64,000 nt of DNA from contig NZ_AKWX02000004.1 of NCBI RefSeq assembly GCF_000306115.2, positions 792,501 through 856,500 on the forward strand. The letters run 5' to 3'. The position numbers and the translations under genes are program-made. Within the stretch, counting starts at the first letter, position 1, and each line of letters starts with the position of its first letter. The stretch is from Leptospira wolffii serovar Khorat str. Khorat-H2. GTDB taxonomy: Bacteria > Spirochaetota > Leptospiria > Leptospirales > Leptospiraceae. The notes under the pieces were generated by a model. It searched no databases, was not told where the DNA came from, and saw only the letters and a program-made list of their open reading frames with translations. Shown one piece after another: positions 36,404 through 45,679 of this stretch.

Positions 36404-38218
36404 ATGCCGTCCAAGCCCGAAGATCGAAAGCCAACTAAGATTCTGCCCGATCCGGACTCGCTAATCCGAGAATTCGTACAACCGGGCATGTACCTGCACC
36501 TGGCCACTACGATGTCTCGCCCGAACGCGCTCATCTATTCTCTTTGCAGAGTCTTCGAGGGGAAGAAACCGGATTTTACGATCAGCGTCGCAGGTATCCA
36601 TTCCAGCGCGCATTCCTTGGCTCTGTCGGGAATCGTTAAAAAAGTCATAACCGGCTTCGCAGGAGATAATTATCCCAAACCCAGCCCCAACGGTCTCTAT
36701 AAGGATTTGCTCAAGGGAAAACCGTTCGAGTTGGAGCTATGGTCTCTCCTGAGTCTAGTGCAGAGACTCATGGCCGGCGCCATGAAGTTACCCGGCTTCG
36801 TTTCCAATTCACTGATCGGATCCGACTTAATCACGGACAAATTGGGAAAATCCGCATTTCTGTATCATAAGCCTACTCCCGGCCAGGCCTTCGGAGAAGC
36901 GGCGAGTCCTCATCTTTCCACGGAAAGCAGAGGAACGAAAAAGAAGGATATGGTGGTCCTTTCTCCTTTAAACCCGGAGATCACTCTCGTTCACGGTGTG
37001 GTCGCGGATGAGGACGGAAATATAGTGCTTTGCCCACCGGCAGGAGAAGGAGCCTGGGGTGCGTTAGCCGCCACGCAAGGTGTGATCGCGAGCGTGGAGA
37101 AGATCGTGCCTAGAGGGACCATTCCTCCCGAACTCGTCCAAATACCCGGCACTAAGGTTTTAGGTTTGGCTCTTGCAAGATTCGGGGCTCATCCTCAATC
37201 TCTTCGAGTCCACGGATTTCCGGATATTCCAGCCTTCGAAGGTGTGGAAACTTATATGGACGATTACGAATTCCAGACCGAAGCCAACGAAGCCGCGGCG
37301 ATTCCCTCCAAGGCCGAAAAATGGTATAAGGAAAACGTAAATCTACCCGGAGGTCACGAGCAATATCTGGATCAGATCGGAGAGGTACGACTCAGAAGAT
37401 TGAAGATGACTCCACCCGAACATAGTCTTTCCACTCAGGAAGACCCGAAGACGGTAAATGATTCGGAACAGACCATTATTCTCGCAGTCAGAGCAATTAT
37501 AGAAAGAGTAAAGACTAAGAAATACAAGACGATTCTCGCAGGAATCGGTGCCGCGCATATGGCGGCCTGGACCGCCGCAAAACTCTTGGAAAAGGAAGGA
37601 ATCCGAGTCCAGATCATCGCGGAGTTGGGTTTCTTCGGAATGAAACCGTTTACGGGAGACGTTTTTCTCTTTAGTCAACTTCATACGTCGGGCTGCTCTA
37701 TGCTTTCGGACGTAGTCAGCATTTTAGGAACCGTAGTACCCGACGATTGCTTGGGAGTGATCGGCGCTGCGGAAGTGGATTGGTTTGGAAATATCAACTC
37801 CGTCCTCGATAGTAAGGGAAATTTTTTAGTGGGCTCGGGAGGAGCGAACGATATCGTCTCCACCGCGGATACGATCGTGGTCGCCAAAGCGAATCGATAC
37901 AGATTCGTTAGAAAGGTGAAGCATATCACTTCCCCCGGCGAGAGAGTGGTCGAAGCCGTTTGTCAATTCGGTAGATTCAAAAGGGAATCCTTTTCGGATC
38001 ATCCTTTCGAAATGAGTTCTTGGATCGCTCCCGCATCGGACGATGAAATGGAACCGGAAGAGGCGGTTCTTAGATATAGTCTTTGGCTTCCTCCGGATGA
38101 GGATCTTCCGATCGCTCAGGAACCTCCGATTACTTCGGAGGAGTTAACAGCCTTAAGGGAATTGGATCCGGAGAGAATTTATACGGAACAATTTATGGTA
38201 TACACTCGCCTGCCTTAA
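36404..38218 (+). CDS. Fused family I CoA-transferase (alpha and beta halves)
   Basis: A 604-residue protein joining both halves of a family I CoA-transferase. The first half has ITLVHGVVADEDGNIVL, as in glutaconate and acetoacetate transferase A subunits. The second half has IIAELGFFGMKPFTGDVF, in which Glu407 takes the place of the catalytic Glu that forms a glutamyl-CoA thioester, and GNFLVGSGGANDIVSTADTIVV, as in B subunits. It probably swaps CoA between carboxylates. The substrate is unknown; its neighbours (synthases, thioesterases, reductase) suggest an acyl-CoA intermediate. It has its own promoter region, and a FabH-like gene follows 72 bp later. Confidence 0.85.
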   Translation: MPSKPEDRKPTKILPDPDSLIREFVQPGMYLHLATTMSRPNALIYSLCRVFEGKKPDFTISVAGIHSSAHSLALSGIVKKVITGFAGDNYPKPSPNGLYKDLLKGKPFELELWSLLSLVQRLMAGAMKLPGFVSNSLIGSDLITDKLGKSAFLYHKPTPGQAFGEAASPHLSTESRGTKKKDMVVLSPLNPEITLVHGVVADEDGNIVLCPPAGEGAWGALAATQGVIASVEKIVPRGTIPPELVQIPGTKVLGLALARFGAHPQSLRVHGFPDIPAFEGVETYMDDYEFQTEANEAAAIPSKAEKWYKENVNLPGGHEQYLDQIGEVRLRRLKMTPPEHSLSTQEDPKTVNDSEQTIILAVRAIIERVKTKKYKTILAGIGAAHMAAWTAAKLLEKEGIRVQIIAELGFFGMKPFTGDVFLFSQLHTSGCSMLSDVVSILGTVVPDDCLGVIGAAEVDWFGNINSVLDSKGNFLVGSGGANDIVSTADTIVVAKANRYRFVRKVKHITSPGERVVEAVCQFGRFKRESFSDHPFEMSSWIAPASDDEMEPEEAVLRYSLWLPPDEDLPIAQEPPITSEELTALRELDPERIYTEQFMVYTRLP

Positions 38219-38290
38219 TATTGGCACGATTAAAGCAAAAGATTGGAATAATGACTGGAAATTTATTATGCACCGAAGGAGTATTGATTC

Positions 38291-39268
38291 ATGGCGAGCG
38301 CTAAGAACCTAGTTTCGAACGGAGTTCGAATCGCCGGGATCGGACATTACCTTCCGGAAAGAATCGTAACCAACGAAGAAATTCGAACTCGGCTGAAATA
38401 TCCCGAAATGCATCCTGCAGAGAAGGCGGTAATCGGGGACATAGGAGTCACCGAAAGAAGAAGGGCGAACGAAAAAGAGACGGCTCCCTTCATGGCGGCG
38501 GAAACCGCAAAGATGATCCTAAAAGATGCGGGCAAAAAACCCGAAGATGTGGATCTCTACATTCTCGCCAATTGGACGGATCGTTATTATCTTCCCGATC
38601 TTGCTCCGCAAGCATCCAAATTATCCGGCACTTCCAATGCACTTGCATTCGATATTTGTACCGCTTGTACGGGTTTCGTGCACGGAGTGCAGATGGGTTC
38701 CGCCTTCCTAAGTTCGGGCAAATTTAAAAACGCGCTCGTGATCGGAAGCGAAAGATTCTCGGTAAGAACGAGGATGGGAGGTTACGGAGAATTTACTGCC
38801 GGAGACGCCGCGGCCGGAGTATTATTAGAATACACCGGAGACAAGAATACCGGCATATATGATTCTTTTCTAAAGGACAATGCGGATCTGGCTTATATCA
38901 TCGTAACGGGTCCCCCTCCCGAAAGTTACGTAAAGAGCTTTCCCGATCTAGTCACTAATGCGGCCGATTTGACTCTTTCTTCCATGGACGATCTTCTCAA
39001 AAAGAACGGACTCACTGAGGACGATATAGATTGGGTTATTCCCCATCCGGGAACGGATGTGGTGGTCCAGGACGTTCTAAAAAGGACCAAGTTCCCGAAA
39101 GAAAAGATCCTGCTGAACTTCGAGAGAGTGGGTAACACCTCTGCGGCTTCCATTCCGGTCGCTTTATCGGAATATTATCATAAGGGAATCGTAAAGAAAG
39201 GAGACCTTATCCTTTCTCCTGCGGTCGGAGCTGGATTCTATTGGGGCGGGCTTCTCTACCGATTGTGA
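38291..39268 (+). CDS. FabH-like (KAS III) condensing enzyme
   Basis: A 325-residue type III ketoacyl synthase. The catalytic residues are Cys126 (DICTACTGFVHG), His252 (IPHPGTDVV, where FabH has HQAN) and Asn282 (RVGNTSAAS). The HPGT wording separates it from housekeeping FabH and points to a specialised starter or head-to-head condensation. It lies downstream of the CoA-transferase in the same direction and just before the large signalling gene, 55 bp away. It completes a group of lipid-type genes from 31153 to 39268 with both FabF- and FabH-type synthases. Confidence 0.85.
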   Translation: MASAKNLVSNGVRIAGIGHYLPERIVTNEEIRTRLKYPEMHPAEKAVIGDIGVTERRRANEKETAPFMAAETAKMILKDAGKKPEDVDLYILANWTDRYYLPDLAPQASKLSGTSNALAFDICTACTGFVHGVQMGSAFLSSGKFKNALVIGSERFSVRTRMGGYGEFTAGDAAAGVLLEYTGDKNTGIYDSFLKDNADLAYIIVTGPPPESYVKSFPDLVTNAADLTLSSMDDLLKKNGLTEDDIDWVIPHPGTDVVVQDVLKRTKFPKEKILLNFERVGNTSAASIPVALSEYYHKGIVKKGDLILSPAVGAGFYWGGLLYRL

Positions 39269-39323
39269 CTCTCTCACAAAAACGGCAAGGTTAAATAAAA
39301 AAAGAAAAAGGTGAAGTAGAAGG

Positions 39324-42300
39324 ATGATCGTAAAAGGGTTCGAACTGCAAGAAAGATTAAATGCCGAATCTGCGTCCGAAGTGTATAAAGCCGTCCGCCA
39401 AGAGGACGGAAAACCGGTAATCGTAAAATTCCTTCCGCTCCTGGACGAGCTGCATCCCTCCGTGGTGAACCTCCGAAACGAATTCGAAATACTGAATCTT
39501 CTCTCCAAAAACGAATTCGTCAAACCCCTGAAATTCGAGAAACTCCAGGACGGATTCGCGTTGTTCATGGATTTCGTTCCGGGCGGATCCTTAAAACAAT
39601 TCATCTCCAAGAAACCGATCACCCTATCGGATTTCTTTCCGATCGCCATCCAGCTCGCGGAAAGATTGAGCGAAATCCATTCCAGAAAGATCATACACAA
39701 GGATCTAAAACCGGAAAACATAATATACAATAAGGACGAGAAGACGGTCCGAATCATAGACTTCGGAATCTCCACCAGATTGAACCGAGAGGAGACTTCC
39801 TGGTCCGCGCCGAATATACTGGAAGGATCCATACATTATATCTCTCCCGAACAAACGGGAAGAATGAACCGTTCCGTGGACTACAGAAGCGATTTCTATT
39901 CTCTCGGAATCACATTCTACGAGATGTTATTGGGAAAACTTCCGTTCGAAGGAGACGATCTTCTCCAATTAGTGCATTCCCATCTGGCGAAAGTCCCCGT
40001 CACCCCCAAGGAAGCCAGACCCGAAGTTCCGCTGGTACTTTCCGAAATCGTAATGAAGCTTTTGGCTAAAAACGCGGAGGATAGATACCAAACTGCGAGA
40101 GGGTTGCAAGGAGACCTGGAGAAAGCCTATTCTCTCTGGAAGGAAAAAGTGGACTTCCCTCCTTTTCCCCTGGCCCAAACGGACTTTTCCACCGAATTCA
40201 AGATCCCCCAAAAACTCTACGGAAGGGGAGAATACATCCGAACTCTTTTACAAGAATTCAAGAATGTGGCCGCAAGCGGACGTTCTAGGATGGTTCTCAT
40301 CGGAGGTTATTCCGGAGTGGGAAAATCCTCTCTAGTCAAGGAAATCAACAAACCTCTGACGGAGTCCAAGGGATACTTCATCTCCGGTAAATTCGACCAG
40401 TACAACCGGAACCTCCCCTTCTCCGCGGTGATTCAGGTTTTCTCCAGCCTAGTAGAGCTCATATTGACCGAGCCTCCGGAAAGAATCGAAGCCTGGAAAA
40501 GTAAAATCAAAAAGGCAGTTGGCGCCAACGGGAAAGTGGTCACCGAAGTCATTCCCGAACTAGAAATCATCATAGGTAAGCAGGATCCGGTTGCCGAACT
40601 CGGCCCCCAGGAAAATGCGAACCGCTTTTATATAGTGTTCCAGAACTTTATCAAGGTTTTCGCAAGTTCGGAACATCCTTTGGCCGTATTCCTGGACGAT
40701 ATGCAATGGGCGGACACCGCTTCCTTGGAACTTCTCAAAAATCTAATGGAAGACGTCACGGTCAGCTATCTATTCATCATGCTGGCCTACAGGGACAACG
40801 AAGTGGACGCTTCCCATCCCTTCCAGGCCCTATTGGACACTCTCGAAAAGGAAGGGTTAGAACCGCACAAAATAGTATTACAGCCCTTAAGTTTAGGCGA
40901 CGTCAAAGAGTTACTGTCGGATAGCCTTTATATAGAATCTGGAAAAACCTCCGAGCTTGCCGAAGTGATTCATTCTAAAACGGGCGGGAATCCTTTCTTT
41001 ATCGGAGAACTTCTAAAGCAGCTTTCCAAAGAGGACTCCATCTATTTCGACCAGGGCTCGGGCAAACCGGGAGAAGGCGTGTGGAAATGGGATATTTCCA
41101 AGATCCGAAACACTAAGATTTCGGATAACGTAGTAGAACTTCTCATCAACCGAATCCGTAAGCTCCCCCCAAAAATACAAGAGACCTTGGAATTGGCCTC
41201 CTGTATCGGAAGTAGCTTCGACTTGGCGTTGCTCACTAGGATTCTGGAAAGCGATTACAAGACCGCACTTTCCTCCCTCCAGGAGGCGATCTCCGAGGAA
41301 CTCATCGTTCCCATCGGAGAAAATTACAGATTGGCGGAGTCCTTCGAGGAGACCGAGGAGAATCGGGAGAAGAATTACCAGACGGCGAAGACTGTTACCT
41401 TCCGATTCCAGCATGATAGGGTGCAGCAAGCGGCTTACGAAATCGTGGAAGACGAGAAGAAGAAAAAGATCCGACTGCAACTGGGACGCTTCCTTCTGGA
41501 AGGAGCCGACTCCAAGCAGATCGAAGACGATATATTCGACATCGCCAACCATTTGAACATAGGTTCCGGCCTCATCACCGAACCAGCGGAAAAATTGCGA
41601 CTGGCGCAACTCGATCTGATTGCCGGAAAAAAAGCCAAGAATTCCACCGCTTATAAGCCGGCTCTTTCCTATATCGCTAAGGCGAGAGAGATGCTTTTCC
41701 TACTTCCGGAAGCGAACCAAGGAGACGATAAACTTTGGAACACTCATTACGAAGTATGCTATTCCGTATTCCGGGAATTGGGAGAAACGCAATATCTAAA
41801 CGGTAATTTCGAGGATTCTCAGAAGACCATCGATATTCTTTTGAAATACGCCAAAACTCCTATCGAGAAAGCGGATGCATTCAATCTGTTGATCATCCAA
41901 TATTCCGCTCTGGGTAAATTCGATTTAGCGTTACCTATGATCATCAAGGCTCTCAAGCCCTTGGGTGTGGATATTCCGGACGAAGGTCACGATAAGGTAG
42001 TGGGAGCCGAAATCGAAATTGCAAACAACGCCTTGGAAAATAAGAGTGTGGAATCCCTGCTGGATCTCCCACTGATACAAAGCCAGGAACAGATCATGGC
42101 GGTAAACATCATGATCAGTGCGATTCCCACCGCTTATAATTTTGCACTTTCCTTATTTCCGGTCATTTCCTTAAAAATGGTGAACCTATTCCTGAAATAC
42201 GGAAACATGTCCGATCCTTATCCGTATTCCATGTATGCGATCGTTCTCACCTCGGGATTCCAACAATATCGCAAAGCTTACGAATTCGCGGAACTCGCTT

Positions 42301-44702
42301 TAAAGGTAAGCGAGAAATACAAGAACCCGAGCGGAACCGCAAAGACTGCCAATATATTGGCGAACTATACGACTCCCTTCGTCAGACACCTCAAATATTC
42401 GGAGGAGATCAACCATAGGGGAATCCAAGCCAGTTTGGAATCCGGAGAGTTCCTACACGGCGGGTATTGCGCCATGAACGATGCGGTAAACGTGGTATTA
42501 CAATCCAAGAATATAGAATTAGTAAAACCTAAAATAGATCAGCTTTTAAAATTCACCAGAAAAGTGAAAAACAATCTGGCTATCGATACGGTTCTCGCAT
42601 CCGCGCTCGTGGTCTCCAATATCCGCAGTAAGACAGATTCTCCTCTCGAATTCTCCACGGAAGAGATGAGCGAGAAGGAATACATAGAGCTTTGTAACGC
42701 TCACCAGAGCCCTTTCCCTGTTTGTCTTTTCAAAATCATGAAGAGCAAAATGCTTCTTATCTACGGAGAATCGGAAGCGGCATTGAAGGAACTGGAAGAA
42801 GCCGAGGGAATGCTCGGGTTTATTTCCGGGCAAATAGCCGTAGAAGAACATGGCTTTCTCTATTCCATAGCCCTTGCTGCGAATTATAAGCTTTCCAGTC
42901 ACGACCAAAAAGTGAAGTATCTGGAAAGGATCAAGAAGAATCAGCAGAAATTAAAACTACTAGCGGAGAATGCTCCCGAAAACTTCGAGCATAAATATCT
43001 TCTGGTGGAAGCGGAGCTCGCCAGACTGGAATATAAGAATTGGAAAGCCGCCAAGACCTACGAACAGGCGGTTCAACTTGCTGGCAAAAACGAATACTAT
43101 AACGACGAGGCCCTGGCCTGCGAATTGGCCGCGAAGTTCTGGTTCGCAAAAGGCAGCGTAAAGATCGGATCCCAATATATCGGAGAAGCTTATCAAAAAT
43201 ACGGAAGATGGGGTGCCACGAAAAAGCAGGAACTGCTACGCGCCAAGTTTCCGGAATTCATCCGAGAAAAGGGAGGAAGGGACACTTTCCGAACCACACG
43301 TACCATCGGCACTATCAGCACTCGTACAGCCTCGGCCACCGAAGTTTATACGGGCCAAACCCTGGACTTCCAGTCTATATTAAAAAGTTCTACTGCTATT
43401 TCCGGGGAAATCAAACTAGAGTCCCTATTGAACACTCTAATGCAGATTTCCATAGAGAATGTGGGCGCCGAAAAAGGCGTTATGATACTTAGGAGAGACG
43501 GAAAACTTTCCGTCGAGGCCGAAGGTAGCACCACCGATGACGAGATCCGAGTTCTGCAAGGAATTCCGATCCAAGAGAGTAAGAATATCCCTATCAGCGT
43601 TATTTACTATGTGGAAAGGACCAAGGAAGATTTGGTTCTTAGAAACGCTTTCGCGGACGAAAAATTCAATAAGGACCCTTATATCCGGGAAAGAAAAACG
43701 AAATCCGTTCTATGTTCTCCCATTATCAAACAGGGAGAATTGGTAGGGATCCTTTATTTGGAGAATAACCTCTCCGAAGCTGCCTTCACATCCGATCGAT
43801 TACAGACGATCTCCATTCTTTCCTCCCAGGCGGCCATCTCCATCGACAACGCGTTACTCTACGCGAACTTGGAGATCAAGGTCGCCGAAAGAACCAAGGA
43901 ATTAGCCCAAGCGAACGACGACTTGGCCTTGAAAAACGAACATATAACGGACAGTATTACGTATTCTTTGAATATACAGCAGGCGATTCTGCCCTCTGCA
44001 GAAGTATTGAAGAGCGCTCTGTCCGATCATTTCGTGGTTTTCCGACCTAAGGACATCGTTTCCGGAGACTTTTATTGGTTTTCCAAACAGGACGATGCCA
44101 CTTATATCGCCGCCGTAGATTGTACCGGACACGGAGTACCCGGAGCCCTTATGTCCATGATAGGGAACACTCTCTTGAACCAGATTGTAAACGAAATAGG
44201 GATAACGGACCCGGGAGCCATTTTAGAGCATCTGCATATTCGGGTTAGACAGGCCTTGAAACAGGATGCGGAGCAAACTAATTCCCGAGACGGTATGGAC
44301 CTTTGTTTATTAAAGATTCAGGAAAACAATTTATTCTTTGCGGGAGCGAAACGTCCGATATTTATAGGAAAAGGCGGAAGTTTGACCGAAATTAAAGGGG
44401 ACAGACTTTCGATCGGCGGCAGGCAAAAAGAAGAAACGCGAAAATTCACCACTCATTCCATTCCTTTGGAGAAAGGAGTTCGGACGAGTGTTTACTTAAC
44501 TACCGACGGTTTCGTGGATCAACCGAATCCCGAACGTATGAAAATCGGCACCAAAGGGCTCGTTGCTTTCTTAAGCGGTATCGAACATCTTACCGGCTCG
44601 GAACAGAAAGAGCGCTTGGAGTCTTTCCTGCTGGCCCACCAAAACGGAGAAGCCCAACGGGACGACATAACTTTAGTCGGAGTAGTTTTAGGGGGAAAAT
44701 AG
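39324..44702 (+). CDS. Giant Ser/Thr kinase-ATPase-GAF-SpoIIE phosphatase (SiaA-like role)
   Basis: A 1792-residue cytoplasmic protein. Residues 5-275 are a Ser/Thr kinase with Lys35, HKDLKPEN (Asp127) and DFG (146-148). Residues about 290-620 are an AAA/NACHT-like ATPase (Walker A GGYSGVGKSSLV near 327; Walker B LAVFLDDMQWAD near 455). Residues 700-1340 are helical repeats. A GAF domain spans about 1347-1520, then a coiled coil, then a SpoIIE-type phosphatase at about 1570-1792 (SGDFYWF; AAVDCTGHGVPGA; QRDDITLV). It leads an operon of SiaB-, SiaC- and cyclase-type genes, so the phosphatase should oppose the SiaB-like kinase. The GAF and ATPase parts presumably sense a signal. Confidence 0.9.
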   Translation: MIVKGFELQERLNAESASEVYKAVRQEDGKPVIVKFLPLLDELHPSVVNLRNEFEILNLLSKNEFVKPLKFEKLQDGFALFMDFVPGGSLKQFISKKPITLSDFFPIAIQLAERLSEIHSRKIIHKDLKPENIIYNKDEKTVRIIDFGISTRLNREETSWSAPNILEGSIHYISPEQTGRMNRSVDYRSDFYSLGITFYEMLLGKLPFEGDDLLQLVHSHLAKVPVTPKEARPEVPLVLSEIVMKLLAKNAEDRYQTARGLQGDLEKAYSLWKEKVDFPPFPLAQTDFSTEFKIPQKLYGRGEYIRTLLQEFKNVAASGRSRMVLIGGYSGVGKSSLVKEINKPLTESKGYFISGKFDQYNRNLPFSAVIQVFSSLVELILTEPPERIEAWKSKIKKAVGANGKVVTEVIPELEIIIGKQDPVAELGPQENANRFYIVFQNFIKVFASSEHPLAVFLDDMQWADTASLELLKNLMEDVTVSYLFIMLAYRDNEVDASHPFQALLDTLEKEGLEPHKIVLQPLSLGDVKELLSDSLYIESGKTSELAEVIHSKTGGNPFFIGELLKQLSKEDSIYFDQGSGKPGEGVWKWDISKIRNTKISDNVVELLINRIRKLPPKIQETLELASCIGSSFDLALLTRILESDYKTALSSLQEAISEELIVPIGENYRLAESFEETEENREKNYQTAKTVTFRFQHDRVQQAAYEIVEDEKKKKIRLQLGRFLLEGADSKQIEDDIFDIANHLNIGSGLITEPAEKLRLAQLDLIAGKKAKNSTAYKPALSYIAKAREMLFLLPEANQGDDKLWNTHYEVCYSVFRELGETQYLNGNFEDSQKTIDILLKYAKTPIEKADAFNLLIIQYSALGKFDLALPMIIKALKPLGVDIPDEGHDKVVGAEIEIANNALENKSVESLLDLPLIQSQEQIMAVNIMISAIPTAYNFALSLFPVISLKMVNLFLKYGNMSDPYPYSMYAIVLTSGFQQYRKAYEFAELALKVSEKYKNPSGTAKTANILANYTTPFVRHLKYSEEINHRGIQASLESGEFLHGGYCAMNDAVNVVLQSKNIELVKPKIDQLLKFTRKVKNNLAIDTVLASALVVSNIRSKTDSPLEFSTEEMSEKEYIELCNAHQSPFPVCLFKIMKSKMLLIYGESEAALKELEEAEGMLGFISGQIAVEEHGFLYSIALAANYKLSSHDQKVKYLERIKKNQQKLKLLAENAPENFEHKYLLVEAELARLEYKNWKAAKTYEQAVQLAGKNEYYNDEALACELAAKFWFAKGSVKIGSQYIGEAYQKYGRWGATKKQELLRAKFPEFIREKGGRDTFRTTRTIGTISTRTASATEVYTGQTLDFQSILKSSTAISGEIKLESLLNTLMQISIENVGAEKGVMILRRDGKLSVEAEGSTTDDEIRVLQGIPIQESKNIPISVIYYVERTKEDLVLRNAFADEKFNKDPYIRERKTKSVLCSPIIKQGELVGILYLENNLSEAAFTSDRLQTISILSSQAAISIDNALLYANLEIKVAERTKELAQANDDLALKNEHITDSITYSLNIQQAILPSAEVLKSALSDHFVVFRPKDIVSGDFYWFSKQDDATYIAAVDCTGHGVPGALMSMIGNTLLNQIVNEIGITDPGAILEHLHIRVRQALKQDAEQTNSRDGMDLCLLKIQENNLFFAGAKRPIFIGKGGSLTEIKGDRLSIGGRQKEETRKFTTHSIPLEKGVRTSVYLTTDGFVDQPNPERMKIGTKGLVAFLSGIEHLTGSEQKERLESFLLAHQNGEAQRDDITLVGVVLGGK

Positions 44703-44732
44703 AGGAGATGTTTCTGAAAAAGGAAGATGCTA

Positions 44733-45287
44733 ATGATGGAAAATGAAGTCGTTAATCTGTTTAAGACTTATAAGGAAACGAGCGAATACAATCTGCTAGT
44801 GTCCTTTAAGGGTAGACTCTCCCAGGAAGTTCTAACAGAGCTAGGGTCCATGATCCGGACATCCTTAAGCACGGAATCCAAAATTAAGAAGATTTTCGCC
44901 GTCTTTATCGAATTAGCGCAAAATATGCTGCATTACTCCGCCGAACGAAAAATCAACGAGGAACAGAAGGAGGCCGGGGTAGGGATCCTCGTAGTCCGGG
45001 AAAATTCAGTTGGCTACCATGTCGCTTCGGGAAATTTGGTATTGAACGAGAAGATCGAGTTTTTGACCGAAAGGATTCAAAAAATCAACTCCATGAACAA
45101 GGACGAATTGAAGTCCTTTTACCAACAGCAACTTAGATCGGAGAGGCCGGAAGACAGCAAAGGAGCGGGAGTAGGACTAATCGATATCGCTAGAAAGTCG
45201 GACGGACCTCTCGTGTTTCGTTTCGACTCGGTGGATGGAAAACTATCCTTCTTCACAATCTCTGCATTCTTTACGAAGGAAAACTAA
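44733..45287 (+). CDS. SiaB-like (DUF6272) GHKL protein kinase
   Basis: A 184-residue GHKL-fold kinase of the SiaB type. Motifs are FIELAQNMLHYSAER (N-box) and RPEDSKGAGVGLIDIARKS (G-box). In Pseudomonas, SiaB phosphorylates SiaC and so blocks its partner. The SiaC-like gene follows after 2 bp, matching the siaABC order. I choose the start at 44733, 8 bp after an AGGA ribosome site; an ATG at 44727 is too close to it. It is a paralogue of the protein at 32518-33042. Confidence 0.85.
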   Translation: MMENEVVNLFKTYKETSEYNLLVSFKGRLSQEVLTELGSMIRTSLSTESKIKKIFAVFIELAQNMLHYSAERKINEEQKEAGVGILVVRENSVGYHVASGNLVLNEKIEFLTERIQKINSMNKDELKSFYQQQLRSERPEDSKGAGVGLIDIARKSDGPLVFRFDSVDGKLSFFTISAFFTKEN

Positions 45288-45289
45288 TC

Positions 45290-45664
45290 ATGGAATCCTT
45301 GCATATACAACAGACCAAAACTTCTCCGGAAGTTATCCTAGATTCCGCTAAAGGCCTAGCGGAGATCATCGGAGAATCTTATCCAGAAAACGCGATGGCC
45401 TTTTATAAGCCTGTATTCGATTGGTTGTCGGCCGTAGAATCCGAAGGCAAGCAGATCCAGTTCCGTTTTCAAATGGATTACTTCAACACCAGCTCTTCTA
45501 AAGTGATCATGGACATTCTGGACAAACTGCAGAAGTTCCACGAAAAAGGCGGCAAGGTCGAAGTGGAATGGCTTTATAAAGAGGACGACGAGGACATGCA
45601 AGAAACCGGAGAGGAATTCTCTTCCGACCTAAGTCTTCCCTTTAAGATGAAATCCTATAAGTGA
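45290..45664 (+). CDS. SiaC-like (DUF1987) phospho-switch protein
   Basis: A 124-residue protein of the SiaC family, a fold related to anti-sigma antagonists. The core reads YPENAMAFYKPVFDWL, FQMDYFNTSSSKVIMDIL and KVEVEWLYKEDDEDMQETG. In P. aeruginosa SiaC, a Thr of the same motif is phosphorylated by SiaB and dephosphorylated by SiaA; here Thr67 (or the adjacent Ser68) is the likely site. Unphosphorylated SiaC activates the diguanylate cyclase SiaD; here the gene downstream, 15 bp away, encodes an adenylate cyclase instead. It is the probable link between the switch and the cyclase. Confidence 0.88.
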   Translation: MESLHIQQTKTSPEVILDSAKGLAEIIGESYPENAMAFYKPVFDWLSAVESEGKQIQFRFQMDYFNTSSSKVIMDILDKLQKFHEKGGKVEVEWLYKEDDEDMQETGEEFSSDLSLPFKMKSYK

Positions 45665-45679
45665 ATTCGACGCGCAATT

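Noticed and set aside
40706..43534. Several open frames of 60-200 residues on both strands inside the 1792-residue gene
   Set aside because: They are shadows of the long frame with unbalanced composition and no signals.
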